A stretch of DNA of 38,491 nucleotides from Verrucomicrobiaceae bacterium. Its GTDB lineage: Bacteria; Verrucomicrobiota; Verrucomicrobiia; Verrucomicrobiales; Verrucomicrobiaceae. The notes under the pieces are model-generated. The model saw only the letters and a program-made list of their open reading frames with translations, was not told the DNA's origin and did no database searches. The translations under genes and the position numbers were made by a program. The DNA lies in contig JAQGPI010000058.1 of NCBI GenBank assembly GCA_028293175.1, positions 1-38,491 of the forward strand. The letters are read 5' to 3'. Every line of letters begins with the position of its first letter. Within the stretch, counting starts at the first letter, position 1. Of this stretch, positions 1 to 8,830 are shown one piece after another.

Positions 1-15
1 GCGTTGGACCCTTCC

Positions 16-139
16 GCCCCTCACCCCAACCCTCTCCCGCCGGGAGAGGGAGTTTGCACTGGAGATATCAAAGCATCTCGTTTTGACGAGACGAGAAACA
101 GTCTCCCTCTCCCGGGGGGAGAGGGCAGGGGTGAGGGGC
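16..139. repeat. Long imperfect inverted repeat whose arms are themselves hairpins
   Basis: The arm at 16-38 (GCCCCTCACCCC followed by AACCCTCTCCC) is matched by its reverse complement at 117-139 with two mismatches. Each arm also sits in a small palindrome: CTCTCCC-GC-CGGGAGAG near 32-48 and CCCTCTCCC-GGGGGGAGAGGG near 105-124. The ~75-base centre is AT-richer and contains TCTCGTTTTGACGAGA. It lies 34 bases beyond the stop codon of the minus-strand polyketide synthase, so it could act as its 3' end structure. The layout is like interspersed REP/MITE-type palindromes, but copy number cannot be judged from this window. Confidence 0.7.
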
Positions 140-173
140 CTGAACGTCCCATGACGATTAGAAGCTCCTAGCC

Positions 174-1337
174 TCATGCTGCCAATCGTTCTGCTTCCTC
201 TTCCACCACCGCCTCCGGCAGCTGCACAACAGCGCAGCCGATGCGCTCAAATACCGCCGTCTCCACCGTCAGCCCCGGACCGAAGGCCATGGCACCGGTC
301 AGGGCGCGTTCGGTATCAGCGGATTCGAGCAGTTCCTTCAGCACAAACAGCACCGTGGCGCTGCTCATGTTGCCGTAGCCGCGCAGGATTTCGCGCGAGG
401 CATTCAGCGCATCGGGTGCAAGCCCCAGGCTCTCCTCCACACGATCCAGGATGGCGCGGCCACCGGGATGCACCGCCCATTCCTGAATGTCCTCCAAGCT
501 CATGCCCTTGGCCCGCAGCGAGTCGCTGAGCATCTGCTTGATGTTGCTGCCGATAATGTCCGGACTGTAGGAGGAAAGCACCATGTTGAAGCCCTCGTTG
601 CCAATGGTCCAGGCCATGTCCTGTTCGCCGGAAGTGACCAGCGAGGTGTTGAAATCGCGCACCACAAAAGCCGGGCGACCAGGGACGGGTTTGCGTGCGC
701 TGACGATGGCAGCCGCGGCACCATCAGCGAACAACGAATTCGCCAGCAGGCTGTCCGCCCGCTCATCGATTTGCAGGTGCAGCGTGCACAGCTCCAAGCA
801 CATCACCAGCACCACGGCCTTCGGGTCGGCTTCGCAAAACTGAGCCGCCATGCGCAGGCCGGGAAAGGCGGCGTAGCAGCCCATGAAACCGAGCGTGTAA
901 CGCTGGACATGGTTAGACAAACCCAGCTCGCGGATGATGTGATAATCCGGCCCGGGATTGACGAAACCGGTGCAGGAAACGAAGACGATATGGGTGATAT
1001 CCTGTGCGGTGAATCCTTCCGCATGGTCGAGCGTCTTGCGCGCTAGCTTCACCGCCAGCTCGCGCGCCGCTTTGGCGTAGAGCGCATTGCGATCACCCGT
1101 GGCGGGCGAGATGGGAATGCCATCCGGCCCGGGCTTGTAAAGCTCCGGCTCGCGGCCCGGCAGGAAGTCGCCGCAGGCGCTATGGCGTGTCTCGATCCCC
1201 GAGCGATCGTGGATGGCGCTAATCATGCGCTTGGTTCGTGGCACCCGGCTCCAGCCCATCATGCAATCGCGTGCAAAGGCCTGACTGTAGATAAACTCGG
1301 GCACCTCAGTGCTGATGTGGTGGATGCAGACAGGCAT
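174..1337 (-). CDS. Type III polyketide synthase (chalcone/stilbene synthase family)
   Basis: The 387-residue protein has the size and thiolase-fold motifs of type III polyketide synthases, homodimeric enzymes that condense an acyl-CoA starter with malonyl-CoA units. The expected catalytic triad is visible: Cys154 in GFMGCYAAFPG, His290 in WAVHPGGRAI and Asn323 in GYGNMSSAT. This family includes chalcone synthase-like, alkylresorcinol and tetrahydroxynaphthalene synthases; the product cannot be read from the sequence. No tailoring methyltransferase or oxidase is next to it on the right, and the left flank is outside the window. The start at 1337 gives MPVCIHHIST and the full N-terminal domain. 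Family assignment is firm; substrate is unknown. Confidence 0.93.
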   Translation of the reverse strand: MPVCIHHISTEVPEFIYSQAFARDCMMGWSRVPRTKRMISAIHDRSGIETRHSACGDFLPGREPELYKPGPDGIPISPATGDRNALYAKAARELAVKLARKTLDHAEGFTAQDITHIVFVSCTGFVNPGPDYHIIRELGLSNHVQRYTLGFMGCYAAFPGLRMAAQFCEADPKAVVLVMCLELCTLHLQIDERADSLLANSLFADGAAAAIVSARKPVPGRPAFVVRDFNTSLVTSGEQDMAWTIGNEGFNMVLSSYSPDIIGSNIKQMLSDSLRAKGMSLEDIQEWAVHPGGRAILDRVEESLGLAPDALNASREILRGYGNMSSATVLFVLKELLESADTERALTGAMAFGPGLTVETAVFERIGCAVVQLPEAVVEEEAERLAA

Positions 1338-1585
1338 GGGATCAGTCGGCGCGTTTAAGCTTCACACTGGCGTGTAGTTTGATGGTGTCACCATCCGGAT
1401 GTCAGCATCTTCGACCACACGATAATGCCGCTGTCCCTGAGTGAAAGCTTAAACTCCAGCCATCGGACGATAACACTTCGTTCACAGGGCTGCTTTAGCC
1501 GGGTCAGAAGCACCAAAGGCTTCAACGAGCTTTCATCAGAGCTCCGACACGCATCCACTCCAAAGTGCGCATGCGAACTGCTGGC

Positions 1586-1780
1586 ATGAGCACGAATCAT
1601 TCCGCAGCGAAGAGAGAACTTATCGAACCCCATCCTGGCGATAAACGGTATGTCCGCCGTGATGAACAAGGCCAGTTCAAAGAGAGCGATGACGTGGGCA
1701 AGTCCCTCGCGGCGGATCGCCGTCAACACGCCAAAACCGTCGCGGCCAAAGGCCAGGGCGACAAGGGGGACAAAAAGTGA
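1586..1780 (+). CDS. Small conserved PHPGDKRYVRRD-type hypothetical protein
   Basis: A 64-residue, strongly charged protein with the motifs EPHPGDKRYVRRDEQGQF, DVGKSLAADRRQHAKT and GQGDKGDKK. I recognise this combination from small soluble hypothetical proteins found in many bacteria; their function is not known to me. There is no signal peptide or membrane segment. The ATG at 1586 is preferred because the conserved part follows it closely; a GTG at 1565 in frame would add seven residues. No clear Shine-Dalgarno sequence is visible. The downstream EF-hand gene begins 47 bases later. Confidence 0.75.
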   Translation: MSTNHSAAKRELIEPHPGDKRYVRRDEQGQFKESDDVGKSLAADRRQHAKTVAAKGQGDKGDKK

Positions 1781-1827
1781 CTCTTCCCCCTCCGAAGCTT
1801 AAGCTCCACAACCTTCACTTATCACCC

Positions 1828-2550
1828 ATGAAACGAACCAAAGCGGCCCGGTACCTTCTTGCAGGTTTCTCGGCCATCCAAATGACGTTGGTCGCCGAAG
1901 ACAACAAGGCCAGCCCTGGAACCTCCAGTCAGCTCCAGTTAATGAAGCCCATCGACGCCGCTTCCTTGAGTGATCCAAGGATTATCGCAGAGGAGCGGAA
2001 GGCTCAGTTTCAGCGTCTGGATGCCGACGCCGATGGGCGGCTTACCGATCTGGAGTTTTCGCGTATCACTGGACTGGCGCGGCGTATCGGAAGCGGAATT
2101 GGCACCGCTGGAGCTAATACTCCCGAGCCCGAAGGAAATGCCCTGATACCCACCGGCGACATCCCACAACTGTTCAAGCAACTGGAAGCAAACAAGGACG
2201 GCGTACTGACCCTTGACGAATTTCAGCGGATACCGCTGTCGAAGCCCAGCGAAGTGCTGGAGGCGGTGAATACTGACAATGCGAATATCACCCGCAGCAC
2301 GGGTGCAAATGTAGGCAGGCCCTCGCTCTCGCATTTGGATCGATCCGCTCTCTTTCATCGCCTGGACAAAAACGAGGATGGCAGCCTGGATATGACTGAA
2401 TTCGGCAAAATGACCGGAACCGAACTGCCTTCCCAGGATCATGGGACCGTTTTTCACCGCCTGGATTTGGACAATAACAGCAAGATCAGCAAAGAAGAAT
2501 TCCGCAAGCTCCCCGAGGGTCCTGCGACGCCGCCTAATGCCAACCGGTAG
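1828..2550 (+). CDS. Secreted EF-hand (calcium-binding) protein
   Basis: From the ATG at 1828 the protein has 240 residues and a basic-hydrophobic N-terminus (MKRTKAARYLLAGFSAIQ) that looks like a signal peptide. Four EF-hand-like loops follow: DADADGRLTDLE (65-76), EANKDGVLTLDE (120-131, with Glu instead of Asp at loop position 1), DKNEDGSLDMTE (180-191) and DLDNNSKISKEE (213-224). This suggests calcium binding outside the cytoplasm. The open frame extends back to a GTG at 1777 overlapping the preceding stop, but that would bury the signal peptide, so I reject that start. It could be cotranscribed with the small gene before it. The partner or process is unknown. Confidence 0.85.
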   Translation: MKRTKAARYLLAGFSAIQMTLVAEDNKASPGTSSQLQLMKPIDAASLSDPRIIAEERKAQFQRLDADADGRLTDLEFSRITGLARRIGSGIGTAGANTPEPEGNALIPTGDIPQLFKQLEANKDGVLTLDEFQRIPLSKPSEVLEAVNTDNANITRSTGANVGRPSLSHLDRSALFHRLDKNEDGSLDMTEFGKMTGTELPSQDHGTVFHRLDLDNNSKISKEEFRKLPEGPATPPNANR

Positions 2551-2644
2551 TGACTGAGCCTGCCTGACCAAGGCGGCGCTACTTCCTACCGGTTTCCAGC
2601 GAGCGAGGGCACCTTGACCCTCGCTCGCGTGAGAAGCCAAGACC

Positions 2645-3463
2645 TTAGCGGCGACTGCGCTGTTTTACTGCTGGTTCCGCTTCTTGTGCGCGGCTTTTCT
2701 TTGCCGGTCCATCTAGCGTGGTGCGGCCGGATGTGGGAGTGGCTTTAAGCACTTGGAATTCCTGGAGTGCGGGAGATTCCACGATGGTGATGCCGTCGGA
2801 TGTGTTCCAGGGTGCGGTCACATCCATTTCACCGTCGTCGCCGGTGCCGGTGGAGTCGTTGTACCACTGATCCACAATGCCAGGGGTAGGGGGGATAAGG
2901 CCGACAGAAAGGGCACCTTTGCCGAGGCTATCGAGGGCCTGCATGAATGCGCGCATGTGCGTGATTTCACGAGTCATGAGGAACTGCAGGGCGTCGATGG
3001 TTCCGCGGTCGTCGCAGAAATTGATCAGCCGTTCATAGACGATTTTAGCTCTCGCTTCCGCAGCAATGTTGCTCCGGAGGTCAACGTCGAGCTCGCCGGT
3101 GATCTTCAGGTAGTCTGAGGTCCATGGATTGCCCATGGAGTTGCACAGGGCCACGCCGCCACCGCCAGCAATAGCGATGAGGGGATCGGCCTCGGCTGCC
3201 TCCCCATTGAGCTTCATCGGCTTCAGATGCATGCGGGCAAGCGTGCCGATGACTTCCAGGTGGCTGAGCTCCTCGGTTCCGATGTCCATCAGGAGGTCCT
3301 TGCAGGCCACGTCCTCACAATTGATTCCTTGGATGGAGTATTGCATCGCTGCAGCTAGTTCTCCGTTTGCGCCTCCGAACTGCTCGAGCAACATGTTGCC
3401 AAAGCGAGGGTCCGGCTGGCCAATGCGGACTGTGTACATGAGTTTTTTTATGTGGTGATACAT
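2645..3463 (-). CDS. Manganese catalase
   Basis: The 272-residue protein matches non-haem dimanganese catalases, which disproportionate hydrogen peroxide in the cytoplasm. The N-terminus MYHHIKKLMYTVRIGQPDP is the family's usual opening. Metal ligands expected for a ferritin-like four-helix bundle are present: Glu35 (GELAAAMQY), Glu65 and His68 (TEELSHLE), a Glu in AEARAKIVYERL and a His in REITHMRAF. The C-terminus carries a short basic tail (KKSRAQEAEP...RSRR), a little unlike typical members. It is read away from the TPR gene and converges with the EF-hand gene. A short dyad lies upstream at 3488-3503. Confidence 0.95.
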   Translation of the reverse strand: MYHHIKKLMYTVRIGQPDPRFGNMLLEQFGGANGELAAAMQYSIQGINCEDVACKDLLMDIGTEELSHLEVIGTLARMHLKPMKLNGEAAEADPLIAIAGGGGVALCNSMGNPWTSDYLKITGELDVDLRSNIAAEARAKIVYERLINFCDDRGTIDALQFLMTREITHMRAFMQALDSLGKGALSVGLIPPTPGIVDQWYNDSTGTGDDGEMDVTAPWNTSDGITIVESPALQEFQVLKATPTSGRTTLDGPAKKSRAQEAEPAVKQRSRR

Positions 3464-3902
3464 GGCGTATTTGGGTTAGGATGATGAATGACATTAACGT
3501 CATCTCTCATCGGCAGCCCGCTCGCTCCTGGCTGGGTATCAGCGAGAATTAAATAGCGAAGGCCTGAGCAACAATTGTCCTGAGTTGCGGCTATCATTCT
3601 CAGAGCGCGGTCTTGGGCCACGAGAACGGGTGTTATGATGGCTCTGAAATATCCCTGAGATTTGCTCAGAAACGCACCCGCTGATGCACTGGAAGCGTAC
3701 TGAATGCCTGATTTGCGCTGCCTGAACGGTTGATGTTGACGGAAACAACCGAACTTGTTAGTGACAAGGAGGTTCGCACTGTTAATCTCAAGGGCGATTT
3801 TCGCCCATTAATGTTTCCCCGTATCCGTATTCTGGCATGCTTTATATTGTCGCCGACCGCACGATTTGACTGGTTCCTGGCGGCAAAATTTTCCATTTTG
3901 GT
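3464..3902. other. Divergent intergenic region, catalase / TPR cluster
   Basis: This 439-base gap separates two divergently read genes, so it should hold both promoters. Visible items are weak. There is a dyad ATGAC-ATTAAC-GTCAT at 3488-3503 upstream of the catalase, and a TTGACG at 3736-3741 with only a poor -10 partner. A perfect but orphan AAGGAGGT lies at 3766-3773 with no start codon at a suitable distance, and a TGC-TTTATATT extended -10-like string at 3838-3848 lies upstream of the TPR gene. The short open frames here have no recognisable protein features and I do not call them. Confidence 0.4.
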
Positions 3903-6884
3903 ATGATGACAAAGTTAATCTGCGCGTCCCTACTGCTCATCCTGGGCGGCATTGGCCGTGCCCAAGCTCCTAAACCTCCTGTCGCACCTGCACCAGCCCC
4001 TAAGGCTCCGGCAGCACCTGCGGCCCCCGCCGCTCCAGCAGCCCCGGCCATTGATGCCGCGTCGCCCGATTTGCAGACGGCAGTCACGAAGGCCTATGAA
4101 GAAGGCTTTGCGCTCATGCAGGAGGGCAAGTTCAAGGAGGCGCTCGACAAGGTGAATTTCATCACCTCCAAGATGGCGAAGCCTTTTGCGCCCGTGCGCT
4201 TCATGGAAGGCGCCTGCTGGTTCAATCTCGGCGACTTCGCCAAGGCATCGACGGCTTTCGAGACCTACCTGAAGGAATACCCCACCGAGACGGATGTGAA
4301 TGGCGTGAAGATGGGCCTGGCGCGCTGCTACCTCAAGACCGGCAAGGATGAAGATGGTGTGAAGCTGCTGCTGGAAGTGGCCGGCGTGCCGGAGCTGAAA
4401 GGCGAAGCAGGCCTCTTGCTGGCGGATCATTACAAGAAGGCGAACAACAACGAGGAAGCCCTCAAAATTCTGACCAGCATCGTCGCCGATGGCGTGCGCT
4501 CGCCGGAGCAAATCCAGGCGGCGCTGATGGCGGCGGACATGTATGTGGCGGCTGGCGAGACCGACAAGGCCGGCCAAATGCTGGAAAGCGTCAAGGGCGG
4601 CGGCGGCACCTCCGGCGAAAACGTCATCCAGCTCAACAACCTCGGCCTCAAGCTGGGCGATAAGATGCTGGAAGAGAAGGCCTTCCGTCAGGCCCTCACT
4701 GCTTATCAGTCGGTGCGCCGCAAGAGCGAAGTGGTGCGCCTGCAGAAGGAGCGCATTGCCAAATTCCAACTGGCGATCAGCAAGGCCAAGAGCGGCAAGG
4801 AAGATCTGGAAGCCAAGATGGCGGCGGACAAGGGCATGCTCGATGAGCTAGAAAAGCGCACGGATTACGATGCCTCATTGTTCTACCGCCTGGGCCGCTG
4901 TTATTTTGAAATGCAGCGCCCCTGGGAAGCGATCCTGGCCTTCGATGCCATCGTCACCGAGTTCAAGGATTTCCCGCAGCGCGACAAGGCGATGTACGGC
5001 CTTATCATGGCCAATGCCTCGCTGAAGCGCATCAAGGTGGCGCAAGAGCAGTGCGAGCGCTTCATTCGCGATTTCCCCGACAGCTCGGAAGTAGGCACCA
5101 TTTCGGAGCTGTTCGGCATGCTCTCCTATCAGGTCGGCGATCTGGAAGGCGCTGAAAAGAACTTCAACAAGGCCAAGAACTTCCCGAAGGCGGACAAGGA
5201 AAAGATGCTCTACTTGCGCGGCAACGTGCTGTTTGAAATGCAGCGCTTCCAGGATGCCATCACCGAGTTCGAGATCCTCAAGAAGGACTTCCCCACCTCC
5301 GCCTATATGGATGATGCGGAGTACCGCATCGCGCTGGCTTACTTCTACCAGAACGATTTCCCCAACACGTTGAAGGCCCTCCAGGCCTATATCAAGGGCC
5401 ATGCCAAGGGCCAGTACGTGATCGATGCCAAGTACCGCCTCGCCTTCATCAAGTTCCAGGGCGGCAAGGTGGATGAAGCCATGAAGGAACTCATCAGCCT
5501 CGTCGAAGAGTCCCCCAATGATCCCAATATCGCCCAGGTTTACATCCTGCTGGCGGATGGTTTCAGCCGTAAGGCGACCTCTTCGCAGAACCCCGAAGCG
5601 GACTACGAAAAGGCGCTGGAAGGCTACATGAACGGCGTTAAAAAGGCGAAGACCGAAGACGTGCTAAAGTACGCCATGGAGCAGGCCACCGAGCTGTTGC
5701 AGTCCTCCAACAAGTGGACCGAGCTCGCGGACATGTGGAACACTTACCTGAAGACGCATGACAAGGACCCGAACGTGCGGCTGAAGGCCATCTACTGGGT
5801 CACGCGCGCCCTGATTCACGATCAGAAGGTCGAAGAAGCCAAGAAGCTGCTGGCCGACAACATCCGCCCCTATATCAGCAATCCAGGCAATGATCAGGTC
5901 GAAGGCCTGATACAGCAGCTCTGCACGCTGATGGTGCCCAAGAAGCGCCGCCCTGCTCCCGTGGCGGCGGTTACTGAAGTTAGCACCACTCCCGCCGCCC
6001 GAGCAGGAGGCGAGGCACCCGCACCGGCCGCCGCGCCGGAACCGCCGGCTCTTTCACCAGCCGATGCCAAGGCTGCCGCCGCCGCCGCGAATGCCGCCGC
6101 CTTCGAGGATTTGCAAAAGCAGCTCGAAGAGATGCTCAAGCCTGACCCAATGACGCCTGTGGCAAACATTCGCATCATGTTTGCCCGCGCCTTCCTGGCG
6201 CAAAAGATGCGCCTGATCGAGCAGGCCGAAAAGATCTACAACATCATCATTGAAGTCTCGAAGCCTGAAGACTTGAGCCCCCTGCTGCTTTCCGTGGTGG
6301 GTGACAATGCCCGCAAGAAGGGCATTTTCGAAAAGGCGCAGGGCTGCTATGAGCGCCTTCAGGCGATCTTCCCGGACAGCGAATACGCCGATGGCGCGCC
6401 TGTGGGTCTGGGTGAAATCCACTTCAGCAAGGGCGAGTTCGATGCCGCTTTGAAGGCCTTTGATGAAGCTACCAGCGAGAAGTATCAAGGCAGTGGCCGT
6501 CTCCTCGATGCCACGCTGGGCAAGGCGAAGACGCTCTTGAAGCTGAACAAGCTGGACTTGGCCGAAAAGGAATATGACCGCATCGCCCGCCTGAAAGAGT
6601 GGCGCATGTCATGGGCGGAGGCGCTCTATGGCCTGGGTCAGGTGAAGGAAGCGCGCAAGGATTACGCCGGTGCCATCGCGTTCTACCAGCGTGTGTTCAT
6701 CGCCCATCAGAAGTACAAGGACTGGATGGCCCGCGCCTACCTGCAATCCGCCCGCTGTTTCCTTCTCTTGAACAAGAAGGACGAAGCCAAGAAGACGCTG
6801 CAGGAGATGATTAAGCGCAACGACATCAAGGAGCAGCCCGAATTCAAGGACGCGCAAAAGGAACTGAACAAGCTGGGGAATTAG
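3903..6884 (+). CDS. Large secreted TPR-repeat protein, first gene of the ExbB/ExbD cluster
   Basis: The 993-residue protein opens with a signal peptide (MMTKLICASLLLILGGIGRA, cleavage near residue 21) and an Ala/Pro-rich linker to about residue 50. The rest is almost all tetratricopeptide-type helical repeats (for example FMEGACWFNLGDFAKASTAF and YRLGRCYFEMQRPWEAILAF), broken by a second Ala/Pro-rich linker at about 680-732. TPR arrays are protein-binding scaffolds; a periplasmic location is inferred from the signal peptide. It is separated by three bases from the next gene and begins a likely operon with exbB, two exbD genes and the toroid protein. A second ATG at 3906 is an equally possible start. 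Its binding partner is not known. Confidence 0.85.
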   Translation: MMTKLICASLLLILGGIGRAQAPKPPVAPAPAPKAPAAPAAPAAPAAPAIDAASPDLQTAVTKAYEEGFALMQEGKFKEALDKVNFITSKMAKPFAPVRFMEGACWFNLGDFAKASTAFETYLKEYPTETDVNGVKMGLARCYLKTGKDEDGVKLLLEVAGVPELKGEAGLLLADHYKKANNNEEALKILTSIVADGVRSPEQIQAALMAADMYVAAGETDKAGQMLESVKGGGGTSGENVIQLNNLGLKLGDKMLEEKAFRQALTAYQSVRRKSEVVRLQKERIAKFQLAISKAKSGKEDLEAKMAADKGMLDELEKRTDYDASLFYRLGRCYFEMQRPWEAILAFDAIVTEFKDFPQRDKAMYGLIMANASLKRIKVAQEQCERFIRDFPDSSEVGTISELFGMLSYQVGDLEGAEKNFNKAKNFPKADKEKMLYLRGNVLFEMQRFQDAITEFEILKKDFPTSAYMDDAEYRIALAYFYQNDFPNTLKALQAYIKGHAKGQYVIDAKYRLAFIKFQGGKVDEAMKELISLVEESPNDPNIAQVYILLADGFSRKATSSQNPEADYEKALEGYMNGVKKAKTEDVLKYAMEQATELLQSSNKWTELADMWNTYLKTHDKDPNVRLKAIYWVTRALIHDQKVEEAKKLLADNIRPYISNPGNDQVEGLIQQLCTLMVPKKRRPAPVAAVTEVSTTPAARAGGEAPAPAAAPEPPALSPADAKAAAAAANAAAFEDLQKQLEEMLKPDPMTPVANIRIMFARAFLAQKMRLIEQAEKIYNIIIEVSKPEDLSPLLLSVVGDNARKKGIFEKAQGCYERLQAIFPDSEYADGAPVGLGEIHFSKGEFDAALKAFDEATSEKYQGSGRLLDATLGKAKTLLKLNKLDLAEKEYDRIARLKEWRMSWAEALYGLGQVKEARKDYAGAIAFYQRVFIAHQKYKDWMARAYLQSARCFLLLNKKDEAKKTLQEMIKRNDIKEQPEFKDAQKELNKLGN

Positions 6885-6896
6885 CATTTGAAAGCG

Positions 6897-7862
6897 ATGA
6901 GGTATTTTGTTTCAGCAGTGGTAATGGCGGGTTATCTCGTCCTCGCGGGCTTGGCCCAGGGGCAGACCATCATTTTGAAGGACGGCAGCAAGCTCGGCCC
7001 CGAGCAGTTCAGGATTGAGGGTGGCAAGGTGGTGAAGCTGGTGAAAATCGGCGAGCAGACCTCCAAGGCAGCCTTGCCCCTGAACAGCGTGGCGAAGCTC
7101 GAGTGGCCCGTCTCCGAAGAACTGGTCACCGGCTCCAAGCTAATGGCCGAAGGCAAGACCGCCGAAGCCATGGCCATGCTCAAGAAGGGCATGGAAATGT
7201 TTGAGCCGCTCAAGGATGTGGAAGGCAACTGGTTTGCCGATCTCTCCTTCGCCTATGTGGAAGCACTGGTGCAGGCCGGTGAAGTGACGGACGTGGTGAA
7301 GACCCTGCCCAGCCTGAAATCCTTGAAGCTCTCCGATGCCCAGAAGCTCAAGCTCAAGATCATCCAGCTCAACATGGACCGCCAGACTGGTGCCAATGCC
7401 GACGCCGTCGTGGGTCAGGCGCAAAACATCCTGGGCGAGACGGATGACTCCAGCGTGGGCGCTTCCTTGTGGACCATCATCGGCGATGTGTACTTCAAGC
7501 AGAAGCAGTGGGAAAAGGCCCTCCTCGCCTATCTGCGCGTGCCCGTCTTCTACGGCACCCAGGTGCAAAAGGTGCCGGAGGCCGAATTCCTCAGTGCCCA
7601 ATGCCTGGCGAAAATGAAGCGTTTCGAAGACGCCCAGTCGTATTACAAACGATTGATCGAGACCTATCCAGGTTCCACGGTGGCGGAAAAGGCAGCCAAG
7701 GAAAGCGCCGCCATCAACGGGCTCAAGAACGAGGACGAGACCACCGCCGGCAAGCCCGCCGCCCCCAAGACTGATGACAAGAAGGACGGCACCACCGCTG
7801 CCGCCGCCGCCGAACCTGCCCCCGCAACACCGGAAGCCAAGCCGGAAGCCGCCGCCAAATAA
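6897..7862 (+). CDS. Secreted TPR-like protein, second in the ExbB/ExbD cluster
   Basis: About 321 residues with a signal peptide (MRYFVSAVVMAGYLVLAGLA). A small beta-rich N-terminal part (IILKDGSKLGPEQFRIEGGK) reads like the short SH3-like or 'DGS' modules often found in front of TPR arrays. The middle holds several helical TPR-type units (WTIIGDVYFKQKQWEKALLA, AKMKRFEDAQSYYKRLIETY), and the end is a Lys/Ala/Pro-rich low-complexity tail. A TTG at 6888 in frame is an alternative start three codons earlier. It follows the larger TPR gene with almost no gap, implying cotranscription and a shared periplasmic role. Function is inferred only from context. Confidence 0.8.
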   Translation: MRYFVSAVVMAGYLVLAGLAQGQTIILKDGSKLGPEQFRIEGGKVVKLVKIGEQTSKAALPLNSVAKLEWPVSEELVTGSKLMAEGKTAEAMAMLKKGMEMFEPLKDVEGNWFADLSFAYVEALVQAGEVTDVVKTLPSLKSLKLSDAQKLKLKIIQLNMDRQTGANADAVVGQAQNILGETDDSSVGASLWTIIGDVYFKQKQWEKALLAYLRVPVFYGTQVQKVPEAEFLSAQCLAKMKRFEDAQSYYKRLIETYPGSTVAEKAAKESAAINGLKNEDETTAGKPAAPKTDDKKDGTTAAAAAEPAPATPEAKPEAAAK

Positions 7863-7886
7863 TCCCCGATTTATCTCCATCCATCC

Positions 7887-8774
7887 ATGCGCACCACCCT
7901 CTCCATGAATCCGCACTCCATGCAAACTCAACCAGCCAAAGCGTTCCTCCGGGCCGGCGTCTGCGCCGTGCTGATGATCGGCGGTTTCTCCCTCGTTTCC
8001 CCAGCCTTCGCCCAGGCCGATGCCAATGGCCTTAAGCCCGGTGAAACCAAGGTCACCGAATCGCACAAGACGATGTTGGAGATTTGGAACGAAGGCGGGC
8101 TAGTGATGTACCCCCTGGGCTTCTGCTCCATCATGCTCGTCTGGCTTTCTGTCGATGTCATGATGCGCACCTCGCCGAAGAACATGGCCCGCCCTGCATA
8201 CATGACCCAGCTTCAGGACCTCTTCCGTGCAGGTGATTACGTCGGCGCCTATCAGTTCGCCAAGAACAATCCCTCCACCGCCACTGATGTCACCCGCATC
8301 ACCCTCAGCTACATCGGCGACGGCCAGGAAGCCACCGAGTACGCCCTGGCGGACAGCCTCAGCAAAGTGAATGCCGGCATCCAGACGCGCATCAACTACC
8401 TCTCCGTTATCGGCGTTTGCACCCCGATGATCGGTCTGGTGGGTACGGTTATCGGGATGATGAAGGCCTTCGCCAACATGGGCAGCGCCGGTATCGGCGA
8501 TCCGTCCGGCCTTGCGAAGTCCATCGGGGAAGTGCTTATCGCTACCGCCTCCGGTCTGTTCATCGCCATCCCGGCTTTCATCATGTTCTACCTGCTGCGC
8601 AACCGTCTCCAGGTCTCCATGCACCTTGTGCAGGAAGAACTCACCGCCCTGTTCCGCAAGATGCCTTACAGCCACCTGAAGGATTGCCACGTGGGTGAGG
8701 AAGAATTCTTCGCCGCCACACCGAACTGGGTTGCCGGCGGTGCCGCACCGGCCGCTGAGCCTGCCCATGCGTAA
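7887..8774 (+). CDS. exbB: ExbB/TolQ/MotA-type proton channel subunit
   Basis: The 295-residue protein belongs to the MotA/TolQ/ExbB family, whose pentamers surround ExbD helices and conduct protons to drive TonB- or TolA-like partners. It has an N-terminal hydrophobic segment (AGVCAVLMIGGFSLVSPAFA), probably a signal peptide. Next come a first channel helix (MYPLGFCSIMLVWLSVDVMM), a cytoplasmic loop and the paired helices typical of the family (INYLSVIGVCTPMIGLVGTV; GEVLIATASGLFIAIPAFIM). The Thr/Gly-rich TPMIGLVGTVIGM and the GLFIAIPA motif are diagnostic. ATGs at 7905 and 7920 are alternative starts. It is followed by two exbD genes, the usual order. Confidence 0.93.
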   Translation: MRTTLSMNPHSMQTQPAKAFLRAGVCAVLMIGGFSLVSPAFAQADANGLKPGETKVTESHKTMLEIWNEGGLVMYPLGFCSIMLVWLSVDVMMRTSPKNMARPAYMTQLQDLFRAGDYVGAYQFAKNNPSTATDVTRITLSYIGDGQEATEYALADSLSKVNAGIQTRINYLSVIGVCTPMIGLVGTVIGMMKAFANMGSAGIGDPSGLAKSIGEVLIATASGLFIAIPAFIMFYLLRNRLQVSMHLVQEELTALFRKMPYSHLKDCHVGEEEFFAATPNWVAGGAAPAAEPAHA

Positions 8775-8816
8775 CATGGAAGACGGGACCACCCTTTTTC
8801 ACCCAATCAAACACAC

Positions 8817-8822
8817 AGGAGG
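8817..8822 (+). promoter_or_regulatory. Strong ribosome binding site of the first exbD
   Basis: AGGAGG lies eight bases before the ATG at 8831. It is one of few clear Shine-Dalgarno sequences in the window and fixes the start of this gene. Confidence 0.85.
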
Positions 8823-8830
8823 ATCAAACC

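Noticed and set aside
468-1046. Plus-strand 192-residue open frame
   Set aside because: It lies antisense inside the type III polyketide synthase, whose catalytic motifs are intact; the high GC content makes such frames common.
1388-1729. Minus-strand 113-residue open frame
   Set aside because: It overlaps the recognisable PHPGDKR-type gene on the other strand and shows no protein features.
3766-3773. Perfect AAGGAGGT Shine-Dalgarno-like sequence
   Set aside because: No start codon with a plausible frame lies 5-12 bases downstream, so no gene can be assigned to it.
7140-8066. Minus-strand 308-residue Gly-rich frame
   Set aside because: It is the mirror of the TPR and ExbB genes; its Gly-rich content comes from reading Ala/Pro codons backwards.
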